In this document: in pieces, positions 37,608 through 49,780 of the stretch
Layout of the letters: every line of letters begins with the position of its first letter
Numbering within the stretch: the stretch's first letter is position 1
Source of the DNA: Tricholoma matsutake
Lineage: Eukaryota > Basidiomycota > Agaricomycetes > Agaricales > Tricholomataceae
NCBI GenBank assembly: GCA_026075535.2
Contig: AP026548.1
Location: 9,052,001-9,116,000, forward strand
DNA: 64,000 nt
Reading direction: 5' to 3'
Made by a program: the position numbers and the translations under genes
Notes under the pieces: generated by a model
The model's database searches: none
What the model saw: only the letters and a program-made list of their open reading frames with translations
What the model was told of the DNA's origin: nothing

Positions 37608-38755
37608 TGTCTCCTGCAGCCTGCTAGGCTGCGCGCTCTCTGTTTATTGCCGCCGATGTGCGCGGCTTGTTATAGATCCAGAACCCACTTACAGCGAAAC
37701 ATCGTGGTCCAGGGGAGACAAGTGACGTCTCCGCTCTGTACGATATCACATACGCAGCGCCGTGGATATCCACTCAGCTTGCGTTTCATGTGTTGATCTT
37801 TTCTTGTGGTGGTTCTGCGACGGGCCGAAGGACACCATCGTGTACGGATCTTTCTCTCCACGGTCTGTGATTCCTCGCTGATATTTCGATACTACTTGAT
37901 CTGAAGCCTGCATACTACGACTAGCCTCTGTCATAGCCCATTCCACTATATATGCACGTTCAGACTGCAGAAGAAGAATATCAGACCTGTGGGAAGTTTT
38001 GCCAGGTAATTCCATGCCGGATATTTTCTTGCTCATCAATATTACCTTTCACGGAAACGATATCTCTTTGCACGTTCGCATGCGAAAGCGGTATTTCTGA
38101 ACGTAAAAGGTCCGATTTCGTCTTGGGACCAAGGAATCGTACTCTTCAGCAATCTCCGCTTGTCAACCATGCGGATGCTTGTATCTCTCCTAAGTTTCGG
38201 GTCTATTCTTTACCTGATGCCACATTCAGACCGTAAGGCTTGAGCAAGGGACTCGGGTAGTAATACAGGAGTAATCGGGCACGGGGTTCATGACATTCTC
38301 ATCAGTTCCAGATGGGAAAAGTGATATCTCAGACTCTACTCTCCGCTCCGGCGAACTCTAACTTATCCTCCAGCCACTCCTTCTCCCTGAAATTTTACCC
38401 TAGACCTAGCATTTGCGACATCGAGCCTACTGGTCCTTCTCCGTTCCCTGCGTTGCGGTGTCTGCTGTGGACAAATACCTGTATCAGGTAGTTTGTGGAG
38501 TGACGGACGAGGTAGTCTCTCCTAGACAGACCACGATATAAGTGAAGCCATTGTATGTTCACGTTATATGTGGCCTGTTTCTTATCACGCCCCCCAAACC
38601 GCGTCAGAAAAAGTTTATGTAATCTTCGGACTTTGAACTGCCTCGCGTCGATAGTTCCTGTCCTGTTGACGCGATATTCAATGGAATCCAATCATTTTCT
38701 TTCTTAAAATCTGATTTTTCGCTTCTTGAATGATCTGAACCACTTATGACCCTTC
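37608..38755. other. Unassigned stretch with relatively CG-rich composition
   Basis: Two minus-strand ORFs of about 97 codons (37746-38039 and 38395-38691) lack known motifs. The stretch looks less deaminated than its surroundings, with many CG dinucleotides, so it may be unique host sequence. No gene could be supported. Confidence 0.3.
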
Positions 38756-38759
38756 AAAT

Positions 38760-41550
38760 ATGGCTACAAGAGCCCGCTGGCAGGTCCCAATTGGCCTGGA
38801 AACAATCAATACCATTGTGAAGATGCTCATTCCAACATGGATGAACGGGCTGCATCCAGTACAGCTCGAACTTGTTTTGACGATCCTCGATGGGCAAGAC
38901 ATACTCTGCTGCACCGCAACTGGGGACAGAAACTCAGCAGCATTTTCAATTCCTTGCCTCATAGGAATACAACAGACAAGTGGACAAATACCCAGCTGGA
39001 CTTCCCACCCGGAAAAGACCTATCGGTGTTGTAGTTACACCAACAAAGATACTGGCTAATAATATTGTACATTTCTCTTCATTTCTTTAAGTTTCTTGTT
39101 CACGGTTTTCTAGGTTTTTGAACTTTCAAAATTGAACATCTCTGCTTTCTCATACTGCCACGAAACCCTGAGCAAAGCACGAAAGGCTGGAATCCATGTG
39201 GCAGATGTGATTAAGGAGTGCATTCAATGGCAGGTGATATGTGTGGACCCAGAGCATTTGCACGACAAAGAGTGGAGGGAAATAACTGAGAGCCCCAGTC
39301 CAATGTTTTGTTTGCATGCATTGATGAGGTCCACCTGATCAACGTGTGGGGTCTTGTATTCCATGTTGCTTTCACAGCCATCAGGATCTTCTTGCGTGAT
39401 CGATTTCCCACATCTGTATCCATTGTTGGTCTCCTTGAGCCAGGCCCCTCAACAGTTTCCATATGCAAGAGCCTTGGTTTCTTTGAGGGCAACTTTAAGT
39501 CCATCAGGAGGTCGAATGAGCATCCGAATGCTCAGTTCACTGTCCAATTCATCTGCTGTGGACTGAATGGTGAGGAATTCCCAGATATACTGCCATACCT
39601 GGCCAGTGGGAGAAAAACAATTATTAGGGCATGGCATGGGTATGGGTAACACTGTGTGTTTCCAGTCACGGGTATGCATGGGTATGGGTATGGGTATGGG
39701 TATGGGATTGCCATACCCAGGCAACACCGTACCCTTTTCCACGGTGTTACAGGTATGTGTGGGTATGCTGGTACCCAGATTTTGGTCAGGTGAGTGATCA
39801 TCTGTGTTGAGATTTCGACTTTTTAATGACATATCATGGGAAAAACCTGTGAGTCATGGTGACCTGACTCATGGGTTTACCCCCTGTGATGAGATGCGAA
39901 CATCTTTTTCAGCAAATTTCTATCAAATATCATGAAAAATAACAGTAAAAAATGCAGGGGTACTTTTTGATGACATATCTGCGAGTCAGGGTGACATGAC
40001 TCATGGGTTTACCCCCCGTGAGAAGATGCAAACATCTTTTCCTATCAAATATAATGAAAAATACCAATACCCATGAATAACCACGGGTAACCCGCAAAAA
40101 CCCATGGTAACACTATACCCCTACCCATGCGGTTATGGTGTTCATGGGTATGGGTAGGGGTATAAGAAAATATACCCGAGGGTTACCCATGCCATGCCCT
40201 AACAATTATACACTGCCAAACACTCGATCAGGTCTTTCGCATATGTGCTTATATCTGGCAACTTCAACCTGATGGCATGGACAAGCTTATCCAAATGTGA
40301 ATGTATCACAGCATCAATCTCCAGAGTACAACAAGGAAACCATCCAAGTTATCAACAATGATCCATGTTGTCGAATCATCATCTCAACTGTTGCCTTTTC
40401 GAATGGACTGAATGCAAAGTCACTTCTTGACAGTCTATCTCTTGGATTTGCATTGACACTTGATGAGTCTTGGCAGGAGAAGGGGTGGGTGGGACAGAAT
40501 CCTGACACAATTGGCTGAGGGATCATCTTAGCCAACCATAGTGTAATTAAGGCTGCGGAAACGTATCTTCAATGTGAGTATTTGTCTTTACATCTCAGTA
40601 TACATTGCTTATCCTTGTTCAGTCCTCATTTCTCCTCAAATCTGACATAATAATGTTCCAAAGGCCAAGACCAAGACACCTCAAGTGCTAGATAAATTGA
40701 AGGCACTCCTCATTGTCAAAAAAGTGTGCTATATTTCCCGAATCAACATTTGCTATGGGAACCCTTCATCAGATCCATCTTGCCCTGATTTACCTTGCTT
40801 GGACTGCATCACCACAGGACATCGTCTACCCTGCTCACTTTGTTTATCATGGCAAGGCACCATTGCGTTCTCACCATCATCACCAGACAGCTCATTTGCC
40901 ATTTTAATGCTGCTGAAATCCCTCATCGCTCAAAAGTCACCTACAAAAAAGAAAGACACATTTGCATAAATTTGGAGACTCTATTCACCAACTGGAATGA
41001 TGGTCAGATAGCCACAAATATTGGCCATGTTCATCCTATTTTCCACTTGATGTATTATCATCCATACTTGACAAGTTGCTCGTCATCCACTTTCCTTCAC
41101 ATCTTGAAGACATTCTCAACAATTCTTGGATCTACTATGGCACTTATGGAAACACTCTTTATGACTGTATCATCAATATTCAAATGTGCATCATTGCAGA
41201 GTGCGATAAAGCCTGAGAACTCACTAAATCAAAACAACGAGAAAAATGACAGCCAGCAATGATTATTGAAGACAAAAATGAAAGTCAACCCCCATCTGAG
41301 CAAGTTGAGCCCAATGAACTGATCAATCAATCCTCGAGTCGCAAAGGCCAAGCAATGGAAGATGTTACTAACAGTCCGAAGCGATGATGGGCTCCAAGGG
41401 CTCCCCAACCTAGTGTTGCTCAAGTCCAGAAGGAATGTCCACAGTATCAAACCTGCCGACGGGCTCTTAACACTGAGGATTCTTGTGGAGATGATGGGAA
41501 GGAAAATGGTGGTCAACAGATATATTTGCAGTCAAGAATGATGTAAACTA
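38760..41550 (+). pseudogene. RecQ-like ATP-dependent DNA helicase remnant
   Basis: The frame starts MATRARWQVPIGLETINTIVK. Helicase blocks follow: HPVQLELVLTILDGQDILCCTATGD (Q-motif region and Walker A), then VVVTPTKILANNIV (motif Ia). Motif II lies in ACIDEVHLINVWGLVFHVAF (DEVH at 39322-39333). C-terminal RecA blocks include CCRIIISTVAFSNGLNAKSLLDS. A Cys-rich region DCITTGHRLPCSLC lies near 40805-40845. Walker A reads GDRNS instead of the expected GDGKS, so ATP binding is lost. Stops and frameshifts occur throughout, and a 577-bp MITE sits between the two RecA-like lobes. Similar multicopy RecQ-like genes are known in fungi, some linked to telomeres. No telomere array is visible here. Confidence 0.75.
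39625..40201. mobile_element. 577-bp hAT-type MITE with TGGGTA repeats
   Basis: The ends are TAGGGCATGGCATGGGTA and its near-perfect inverse. A perfect 8-bp target duplication ACAATTAT lies at 39617-39624 and 40202-40209. Both subterminal zones are built of GGGTAT/CCCATA-type short repeats. It is inserted in the helicase remnant: removing it with one target copy restores a continuous KTIIHCQTLDQVFRICAYIWQLQPDGMDK reading. Confidence 0.9.
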
Positions 41551-41628
41551 CTCGCTTGCATAGTCTGAATGATACAAACTGTTGTATTCACTGCTGTTCT
41601 CGCCATTGAGGACCAAACCACTATCAAA

Positions 41629-44600
41629 TTAATCGGTCTCATCTTCATCACTTGAGTTATTATCTTGATTTTCATTGTACCAAGCCTCATGTGTCAGCCT
41701 GTTCTCTGAGATGCACATGCTATAGTCTGAGCCACTGACCAGATGGTCATTACTAGGATCAATGTCATCAAGGCTCTCTTCGGATCGAGTAATGGAGTCA
41801 GACTCAAAATCGGATGATTCAGAAATCGAGTTTTTGCTAGGAGGTGGGCCTTCATCTTCAAAATCAGAAGCCAACCTGTCTTCTGTGTTTTTGTGGGTGT
41901 GAATATCTGAAATAATGTCAGCATAAGTCATTGTCTTGGAGATGAAGTCCTTGAGTTTTCTGTTTCATAATCTGTTGTATCCCTCATCAAATTGGTTGAC
42001 AGCAGCATGTCCCAAGGTTTGTCCCATGCAGAAGAGGTGCAAGTTCTCCTCCTTATACAAGGTAAGTAGCAGTCGGAGTTCATCATGTAGATGAGGGGAA
42101 GTATGAGTTTTTCCTTGGGCTTTGAGGTCAAAGGTATTCTTGATCTCCTCCTTAATACATAAAAAGTGTTCAACATTTGGCGAGAGAGTTTGGCAGTAAA
42201 ATTTATCATCGAAATCACCACCCCATTTCTTGATCATATCTTCAAGCCAACGATTATAATGCTCTTGAAGTAAGTCTCCCTCAATCCATTTGCTGAGCTC
42301 ACAAGTTACATTCACCAGCCAATTGTTGAAAATTCCATCGCAAAGGATGTCACAGGCTTCATACTGCAAGAGACAGTACACTTTGAGAAGGTAGGTCATA
42401 TAATTCTGATGTGAAGATCCACCAAACGTGAAGATCCAAACCTATCAATAAAAAATGCACCCTCAGTGCAATATGATGTCAAGGGAGATCCAGCTAAAAT
42501 TGCTCACCTTCAAAATCTCAAAAATCCGGCCAATACCACCCTCTGGAACAGCATAAGTAAGCTCTATCCACCAGCCAAAATCCTGCAGAAAAAAAATACT
42601 ATTTGCTAGAACCCGGTCCCCATCAAATTTGTCAGTCTCTTGGTGGACCTTTGGCAAATTCTCTGCAGGAAGAGTTGGTGGTTCGTTTGCCTGAGTGTCA
42701 GACACATTAACATTCTTGCTAACTTCGTTTGTCTCCACCATTGAAGTGCCGAGACTAGAGCCTGTCAATAATGGACCAAATGCCACTTTCATTGGTCCTG
42801 GTGCATCCGTCAATTCAGCTTTCAATAGGGCTTGTTTGTAAGCATCCTGAGAGGTATAGCAATCCACAAGAGTGCCAGCTTGGAGTAGCAATGCATTGAG
42901 AGTGGGCAGTTTATTAGTTTGCACCAAATCAGCAAAGTAGAAAAGCAAGTCTGGTTTGGCATTGAGGAATACTCTAAAATTGGTCAACAAGATGAACCAG
43001 AGAGGAAGGGGATCAAACTTGCCTCCAGCAGTCAAGAACTTGCGCCTTCCAGATTAGAGTCATGCTTCTCAGTGTCGGATAGAAATCACAACTGCTAAGA
43101 TTAGTTGGTCTTTTCAATCCCACTGCATTTGAGCTCTGAGAAAGTGAAGAAGGATCTTTGGAGGTTGCCAGGCCATAATGATTTGCTGCTATTGAGTTAA
43201 TTTTTGTGGCTTTTGCATGCCATATTTCAGGCATAGCAATTCAATTGCAAAATGATTTATGGTTGTCAGGAATGGGGCACACATACTTTTGTAGTCTGAG
43301 AATTATAGAATATGAAGCACTGTCCCCACGAACCCAAGAGAGGAGTTTAGTTGCTGCTTCAGATTCTAGACCCATCTGTTCATCAAAGTCAAGAAGCGTG
43401 CGAGCCATTTCAATTTCCCTCTCAGTGTTGGTTCCTAATGGCTGGACAACAGTCTTTTGTCCTTCATGCATTTGATGCTTGACAATGGGTGGTGAACAAA
43501 ACTGAGCTGAGATCTCAGAGGACAATATATTGAGGTCTGGGACATAGTCAACCAGTACACGGACCCAGTGTAGCATCTGGACATTTTGCAGATAATGCCA
43601 ATTGATGTCAGCCCTCAGTGTCTCAACAGTCATTTTCTTTTGCTCCATCTGTGCAACACATGAAAGGTGTGTCTGTAAATCAAAAGCGCCAGGTTTGCAA
43701 TCATCAAGATGTATTGCCATCACAGCAGTTCCAACCTTCAGGATGCTCTCGCATGCAATCCCTCCTTCATAGATTGGGCAGTACTCCTGAATGTTATCGA
43801 GAATTAAGCACCACTTGGTATCTCCTCACTCTGTTGCAGCTCTCACAGAGTCTCATAGTAAGGAGAGGCTTGAACCTGTGATGGAGTCAAGAGCATTCTG
43901 TATGGTGTTGTCACTCACGATGTCTCCAAACCATCTGTAGACACATTTGACATCAATATGTGATTTGGCTGCAAAATGCCATACACCCAAGGCCATGGCA
44001 AGATCTCCATTCACAAAGTGGTCCCTTGAAAGTATAAACAAGCTGATAGCTCCAACTTGAACCTAAGGAATGGTTGGTGCTTTCCCAAATCAATAGCATA
44101 ACACTTACAATTGGATGTGGGCATTGTTTCTTTACAATATAAACACCATTCTTGTGCAAGGCAGCCATAGACTCTGTTATATGCCATGAAACTGGTGTGC
44201 GAGCCTTGTATTTCTCACAGAGTGCAGAAATACTAAACTTGCCCAGAGCTTGCCAAGTTACCAGTTGGACACAATCCAGGTGGTGGCCATTAGTCCGTGC
44301 TCGAAGATGAGTTTCACTATCAGAACTATTGATCCGAGAAAGCTGGTAGATTTCTTGATGAACATGTGTAGCGACAAGGTTGGTTGCCCATGAGAATAAA
44401 GAAGGACAAGCATGAAATATTTCAGCCACAGGGACCAAAGGTGAGAATGGAGCATGATGCTCCGAATAAAGTGGTGATGCCAGCGAAGGTGCACTATGTT
44501 TGTGCTTGTAGATGAGGGTGATGATATCAGACATCTTGATCTTGTTCTGTCCTTGGAGAGACCAAGAAATGGCCTTTGGATGGCAAGAACCTCGAGGATC

Positions 44601-45700
44601 AGACTCCCCAGAGGTACGAATTGGATTGTAGAACAAAATATCACCAGTTCATCAACAGAATCAAAACCAGAATCCTTGAGAAGTAGTGTTTAAAGGTCCA
44701 GTCTGGTCCAGTTTTTGACTTCCAAATGGGGCAACCGGCAACTGCAACCGGTCTAGGACTGACCCAGATATTGGAGGACTGCAACCAGACCCTTTAGGAC
44801 CAGTCCTAATCGGTCCATGGACTAAAAAAAGACTGGTTCAGACCTGTCTTTTGTCATAAAATTTATTGTGCCAAATAACCCATATGTATCTTAACAAATA
44901 TGACCATTACCTCAAATACATTATATCATGGATAGAAATTGTAATACTCCTTAGACCGATCCAACATTTAAGCAATTCCATCAAGATTTGACTGAGATAT
45001 GGCCAAAACCGAAAGGACATGCATTCAAGTTGCAGTTTTTAGTTTGTAATTTGTAGTTTGTAGTCACACTCATTTGGGCTGTTATATGAATAAAATCACA
45101 TGGTAAAGATAATTGGGTGTGTTGTTGTTACTTTTATGATGTCATATAGCTGTACAAAAAAAATTATAGCTCAGGTAATAAGCAATGCAATCAAAGTTGT
45201 TCTGATACAACAAAATACTCATACAAAAATGTTTGTGGTCATATCTCAACCAATTCTTGACCATTTTTGATGGTCCAGGGACCGAAAATGACGTAAATAT
45301 GTGTAGGAGTAAGGTCAAACATACATTGAGACGAGAAACTGGTCACAACCAGTTTAAACTGGTTTTTCATCGGTCCTACTATATTTTTCAAAACAAACGA
45401 CCAGCAACTTGACTGAAAAAGACCAGTCCATAAATAGACCACTGGGCCGGTCCTAATCAGTCCAGTTCAGTTCAGTTTCAGTCTTTTTTTGGTCCTATGG
45501 ACTGGACCTTTAAACACTATTGAGAAGCAATTCCATCCTCTCAAGCTTGCATGCCAGCTTTTTTGCAACCAATAAGGCATCCTTGGAGTAAGCAGAGTGT
45601 CCCTGAGAATTATTGACCATTATGAGAGCCTGGTGGCCAGCACCATGCATGCACTTGAATGCAGGAATGATCTTGTCTTTGATCTTTGAAGATGATCAGA
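41629..45700 (-). pseudogene. DUF6589-family protein remnant, split by a MITE
   Basis: The minus strand carries long recognisable blocks of the DUF6589 family, which is abundant in agaricomycetes and of unknown function. They include KLACKLERMELLLKDSGFDSVDE (N-terminus), WCLILDNIQEYCPIYEGGIACES and VKHQMHEGQKTVVQPLGTN. Further blocks are SNAVGLKRPTNLSSCDFYP, VHQETDKFDGDRVLANSIFFLQDFGWWIELTYAVPEGGIGRIFEILK and LLQEHYNRWLEDMIKKWGG, and the acidic C-terminus ends at 41629. Several TGA codons and small shifts break it. The MITE at 44684-45519 lies in the N-terminal coding part. It is convergent with the RecQ-like remnant, with about 80 bp between their ends. Confidence 0.75.
44684..45519 (-). mobile_element. 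Non-autonomous hAT-type MITE, copy 2 (reverse orientation)
   Basis: This 836-bp copy is the reverse complement of 23236-24074 with scattered differences. Its own perfect target duplication TTGAGAAG lies at 44676-44683 and 45520-45527. It has no ORF of its own. Confidence 0.93.
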
Positions 45701-45729
45701 ACATATTGTAACAATAAATTATACATTCA

Positions 45730-46765
45730 CCTGCTCATTTATGTGAGGAATGGATGAAGTCCTGTGAAGACATCATGAGAGGAACACTGGAAAAGCTGCC
45801 ACCTCTTTGAGATGTCAACCATCGAATACTGCTGGTTGATGAGGAGAAGAGGTACAAGTACCACAATACATGTTGCCCAGACTCATTGAAGCCTGAGCTT
45901 GCAGAAAAAATCGCACGTTATATGCATGTGGGATGGTGGGAACAGGCTCAGGCTGAACAAGTGGCACCTATGCTCTGTGTCAGGAAAAAGACAAATAGGC
46001 TGAGAACTGTTGTCGATGGGCGACAGTGGAATGGTAATATGGTGAAGGACATGACACCTTTACTGGAACAAGATGTTATTTGTCTTGATGTGGCCAGAGC
46101 AAAAATACATTTTAAGATTGATTTCTCGGATGTCTAGAACAGATATGCATAGTCCCAGATGATGTGCATAAGACCGTGTTTGCAACGATCTATGGCATGT
46201 TTGTGAGCAACATTATGCAACAGGGCAATTGCAATGCCCCGTCGATGTTTCAACATGCAATGAACACAATATTCTTGGAATTCATAGGCATATTCCTACA
46301 CGTTTATCTGGACAACATATTCATCTTTAGTCAATTGGTGCAGGAGCACCAGAGACATCTGGGATTGGTGTTCGCATGTCTACATGAACACAAGTTCTAT
46401 CTCAAATGGGAGAAGTGTGAACTATATGTGGACAAGGTGGAATGCGTTGGACACATGATAGATGAAAAAGGCCATGTGGATGCCAATAAAATGGCAAAGA
46501 TATGGGAGTGGAATAGACCCCATAACTTCAATGATGTACAGAGGTTTTTAGGCCTCATACAATATCTGGCTCATTTCTTACCAGATATTATGGTGTATAC
46601 TGGCCCATTGGCTGGTATGATGGTGAATGGATCACCATTCTATTGGAAACCACTGCACGAAAAGTGCTTTCAGATGATAAAATCCATCTGCTGTCAGATG
46701 CCTATATTATGTCCTATCAATCCTACAAAGGATGAACCCATACAGGTCATATGTGATGCATCCAT
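45730..46765 (+). pseudogene. Gypsy A pol, part 1 (RT)
   Basis: This is a plus-strand Ty3/Gypsy reverse transcriptase. Blocks run from VAPMLCVRKKTNRLRTVVDGRQWN (finger domain) through HKTVFATIYGMFVSNIMQQGNCNAPSMFQHAMN and the active-site region FLHVYLDNIFIFS. They continue to VQRFLGLIQYLAHFLPD and the RNase H start VICDAS. The catalytic YLDD is YLDN. Stops break the part near 46137. The frame is cut at 46765 by Gypsy B and continues at 62043. Confidence 0.85.
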
Positions 46766-47949
46766 TGATGATACTCAACCCAGGAAAACCACCTAAACAG
46801 CCAGTGAGGTAACCGATGATATTTGTGACGAGTCAGAGGAAGGGTGCAAGACATTCCGAATGTTTGTAGTCAAACCTATGGGAAGATAACTAGTTGGTAC
46901 TAGTCGCAAAGGTAGTGCTATAGGAGATGAAGGTAATTGATGCAGTCCGATGGGGTATTGATCAATATTGAGGACGATCAATGAGATCGACAGCAAATGA
47001 GTTCTATCATCGATGGTCGACGTGTGAATTCTGAGGACCTTTTGATAGGTCGATAGTATACGAAGGGTATAGCAAATGGCTATGAAGTGTTGAACTGGTT
47101 ACTAGTGCTAGCAACAAGAGGATCAAAGGAGGATCGAGGATGTGATGATCACAGAGGTTTCTCATTGATCAAGAAAACCCATAGAGACTTAGATTGTTTT
47201 AGAAAGTTGATCGGATGCTTAGAACTGTATACGAGACTATGGGTGAAGATGATTTCTTGTATTTCCAAGTAGATACTACAGAGTTTTATATGTTTTAAAC
47301 AAACTTCATAAAATGGAATGAGAAACATGTGTAGAACATGAGGCAAAAGATATGAGTTAAGGCACAAGGCCAAAAAGGAGACTGGAATCTGAGCAAGAAA
47401 GATATATATCATATGATGAAAGAGTAATAAAGGGAAAGAACTAAAAGAGACTGTCCTTTGTGTATAAACCATGCTAAGTCTTGCAATAATCCATCCAGCG
47501 GGTTCTGTACATGATAAGGGACTTGGAACGAGGTTGACCTACTATCAGCAGGTTTGAGCACGAGTTGGAATACTTCCTGGTGCATGGTCTTCCACCATTT
47601 AGATAATGAAGGCAGCGCCCGATGTCACTCATAGTCTCTCAATATCGATTGATAATGCTCAACGATGGTCGACGATGTTTGATTGCAGTCGTGGTTTGTT
47701 TGATGTTGATTGGGGTTGTTCAATGGTCGTTTAGAGGGATCTTAGGGGCTTTTGACATAGTCCTAAGGTTGTGCGATGTGGTTTCTCAGTATGATCGATG
47801 TTGCTGGTGATGTTTCGACATGGTCGATATGATATTGTGATCGATAGACTGGGTTGTGCTGCATCTGGGACCTTGTAGGAGTTAGCCGATGTGATTAGAA
47901 TGTGGTTAGAATGGTGTATCAGCCTTTGAGCTGAGGAGACAACCTATCA
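46766..47949 (-). repeat. 3' LTR of Gypsy B
   Basis: This 1184-bp LTR matches 60862-62042 in direct orientation and 62107-63288 in reverse. The copies differ at many sites, mostly CG against TG or CA. Confidence 0.92.
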
Positions 47950-48097
47950 TCCTCCCCCTTACTGAAATTCAGACCGTCCTGGTCAGTCAAGCCGAAATAA
48001 GCAGGTCATGTGACATTGTTGATCATTGATTTAAGGCACATTGTGGTTCAAACTTTTCTCTTTCTATTCGATCTCTTCCATCAACTTCCTCAACAAT

Positions 48098-49453
48098 ATG
48101 TCCATCCTCGCTGAGCTCGCTGTTCCCATCCTTGATCATACAAAATTGATGCCCAAGGCAGGCAAGGCCAAAGAGTTAGACTTCAAAATCTGGGGTGAAA
48201 GCTTTTGTGAGAAAATGGTGTGTTTTTCCTTTTTCTTTGTTTGTCTGCTTCCTAACCTCATTGATAGGCTGAATACGACGATCTTATCGGATCGTTTGAT
48301 GAGGCACATGACGATTGTGTGCAGGCTACATTGGATGAGGCGATCAGCCTCTTCGCACCTTTCACTCCCAAGGATTGGGTTTTGTGGGGTGGGAGGTATC
48401 TTTATGAGGAGTATTCGAGGAAGGTCAAGTATTCGAGGAAGAGAGATGAGGAGAGGGAGGCTCAGCAGGTGGCCATCAAGGCCAAAGCAAAGAGGATCAA
48501 GGAACGATGAGATGTGCTGGTCGAGGCACGTCAAGCATTCTTGGCCAAAGTCTGGGCCAAGACAGTTTCAAAGGATGAGTTCCATGATTAGACCACTGCG
48601 CTTGAGGTGATGCACCTCTTGATAAATTGAGATGAGGCCAAAGAAGAAGAGGAACCTCTGGTCGATGACCCTCCAGTCATTGAGCAAATCGTCAAAAAGA
48701 GAAAGGTGGACAAGATGGACAAGGAGGAGGAAGGTGAGGATGAGCTGGATGAGCAGCCCGTGGTCATGAAGCAGGTGCAGCTAGAGGAAGGTGAGCTGAT
48801 CACCATCCATGGACCGGTAAGTAGTCATTCTATGTCGATGTCATTCAGACTAATTATGCTTGCTTTAGTGTGATCATTGCACCGGGCTGAGGATGTCTCC
48901 GGAATGCATTGTCGAGGAGGGTGCACCCAAGTGCAAGCGATGCACTCAAGGGTTGCAAGGCTGCTACTGGGAGGGAGTGTCGAGGTGTGGACTCCGATGA
49001 GGCAAGTCAAGAAAAATGGCGGGCTCTAAATGAGCTACAAAGGCTACTGAGGAGTCGACAGAGGTGTCGACTCCAAGACATAGTAAGTGATTCTTCTTGA
49101 TAACGAGTACGATTGCTAACTTGTATGATTACTTAGTGGTATGCATCCAGGCTATCCAGCCCATCCAAAACGCAGAGACCGGGCCCTCGAAAGTCAATGA
49201 GCGCCCAAAATGAACAGTGAAGGCAAAGACAAAGATGGCTGAGAAGGACAAGGGGAAGGGAAAGGCGAGAGCTAGAGAACGAGAGGTCGAACCTGAGGTT
49301 GCAGGTGTGGTCAAGGAGGAGATGTCAGCATCGGATGCAGCATGGCTCCAGCATAGATATCTCACAGAAGTGCTGGTGCAAAAGAAACTGGAGGTGGAGG
49401 TTTTAATGGAGGAAATTGAGGTTTTGGAGAGGAAGTGGGAGGAATCCCAATAG
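48098..49453 (+). pseudogene. Antisense accessory ORF of Gypsy B with a Zn2Cys6-like cluster
   Basis: This runs on the strand opposite to gag-pol, between the integrase end and the 3' LTR. The start MSILAELAVPILDHTKLMPKAGK leads across a short intron (about 48217-48267) to EYDDLIGSFDEAHDDCVQATLDEAISLFAPFTPKDWVLWGGRYLYEEYSRK. A Lys/Arg/Glu-rich helical stretch follows, then an acidic region and, after another intron, CDHC-x8-C-x8-C-KRC-x6-C near 48871-48970. This resembles the fungal Zn2Cys6 DNA-binding pattern CX2CX6CX5-12CX2CX6-8C. Several TGA and TAG codons break it. I recall comparable accessory proteins in related agaricomycete elements. The role is unknown; regulation of the element is a guess. 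Confidence 0.6.
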
Positions 49454-49780
49454 AAGTTTGTTTTATTGTTTTAATTTTATCATTTTCATTGTGTCTGAGT
49501 GAGATATGTTTGAAATAAGAAAGATCGCGTACGATCGAGGCCAAGAAATGTAAGATATATGCGAAAGAAACATAGGAGAGAAAAAGAAAAAGAAAGAAAG
49601 ACAGACGATTGATCAAAATGAGACATAGGGGAAAGGCTCAGAACTCCTTCATAGCCGAAAAACCCCATCGAGCTTGCATGAACACATTTCGAATGACATC
49701 ACAACTTGTAATAGTACACTGTTATAAAATCAAGAATTTGTTTCAATATTGCAAGTAGAAAAAAAGAAAAGAAAAATGGT

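Noticed and set aside
39625..39720. Telomere or internal telomeric repeat
   Set aside because: The unit is GGGTAT rather than TTAGGG, and it lies within an element bounded by an 8-bp target duplication.
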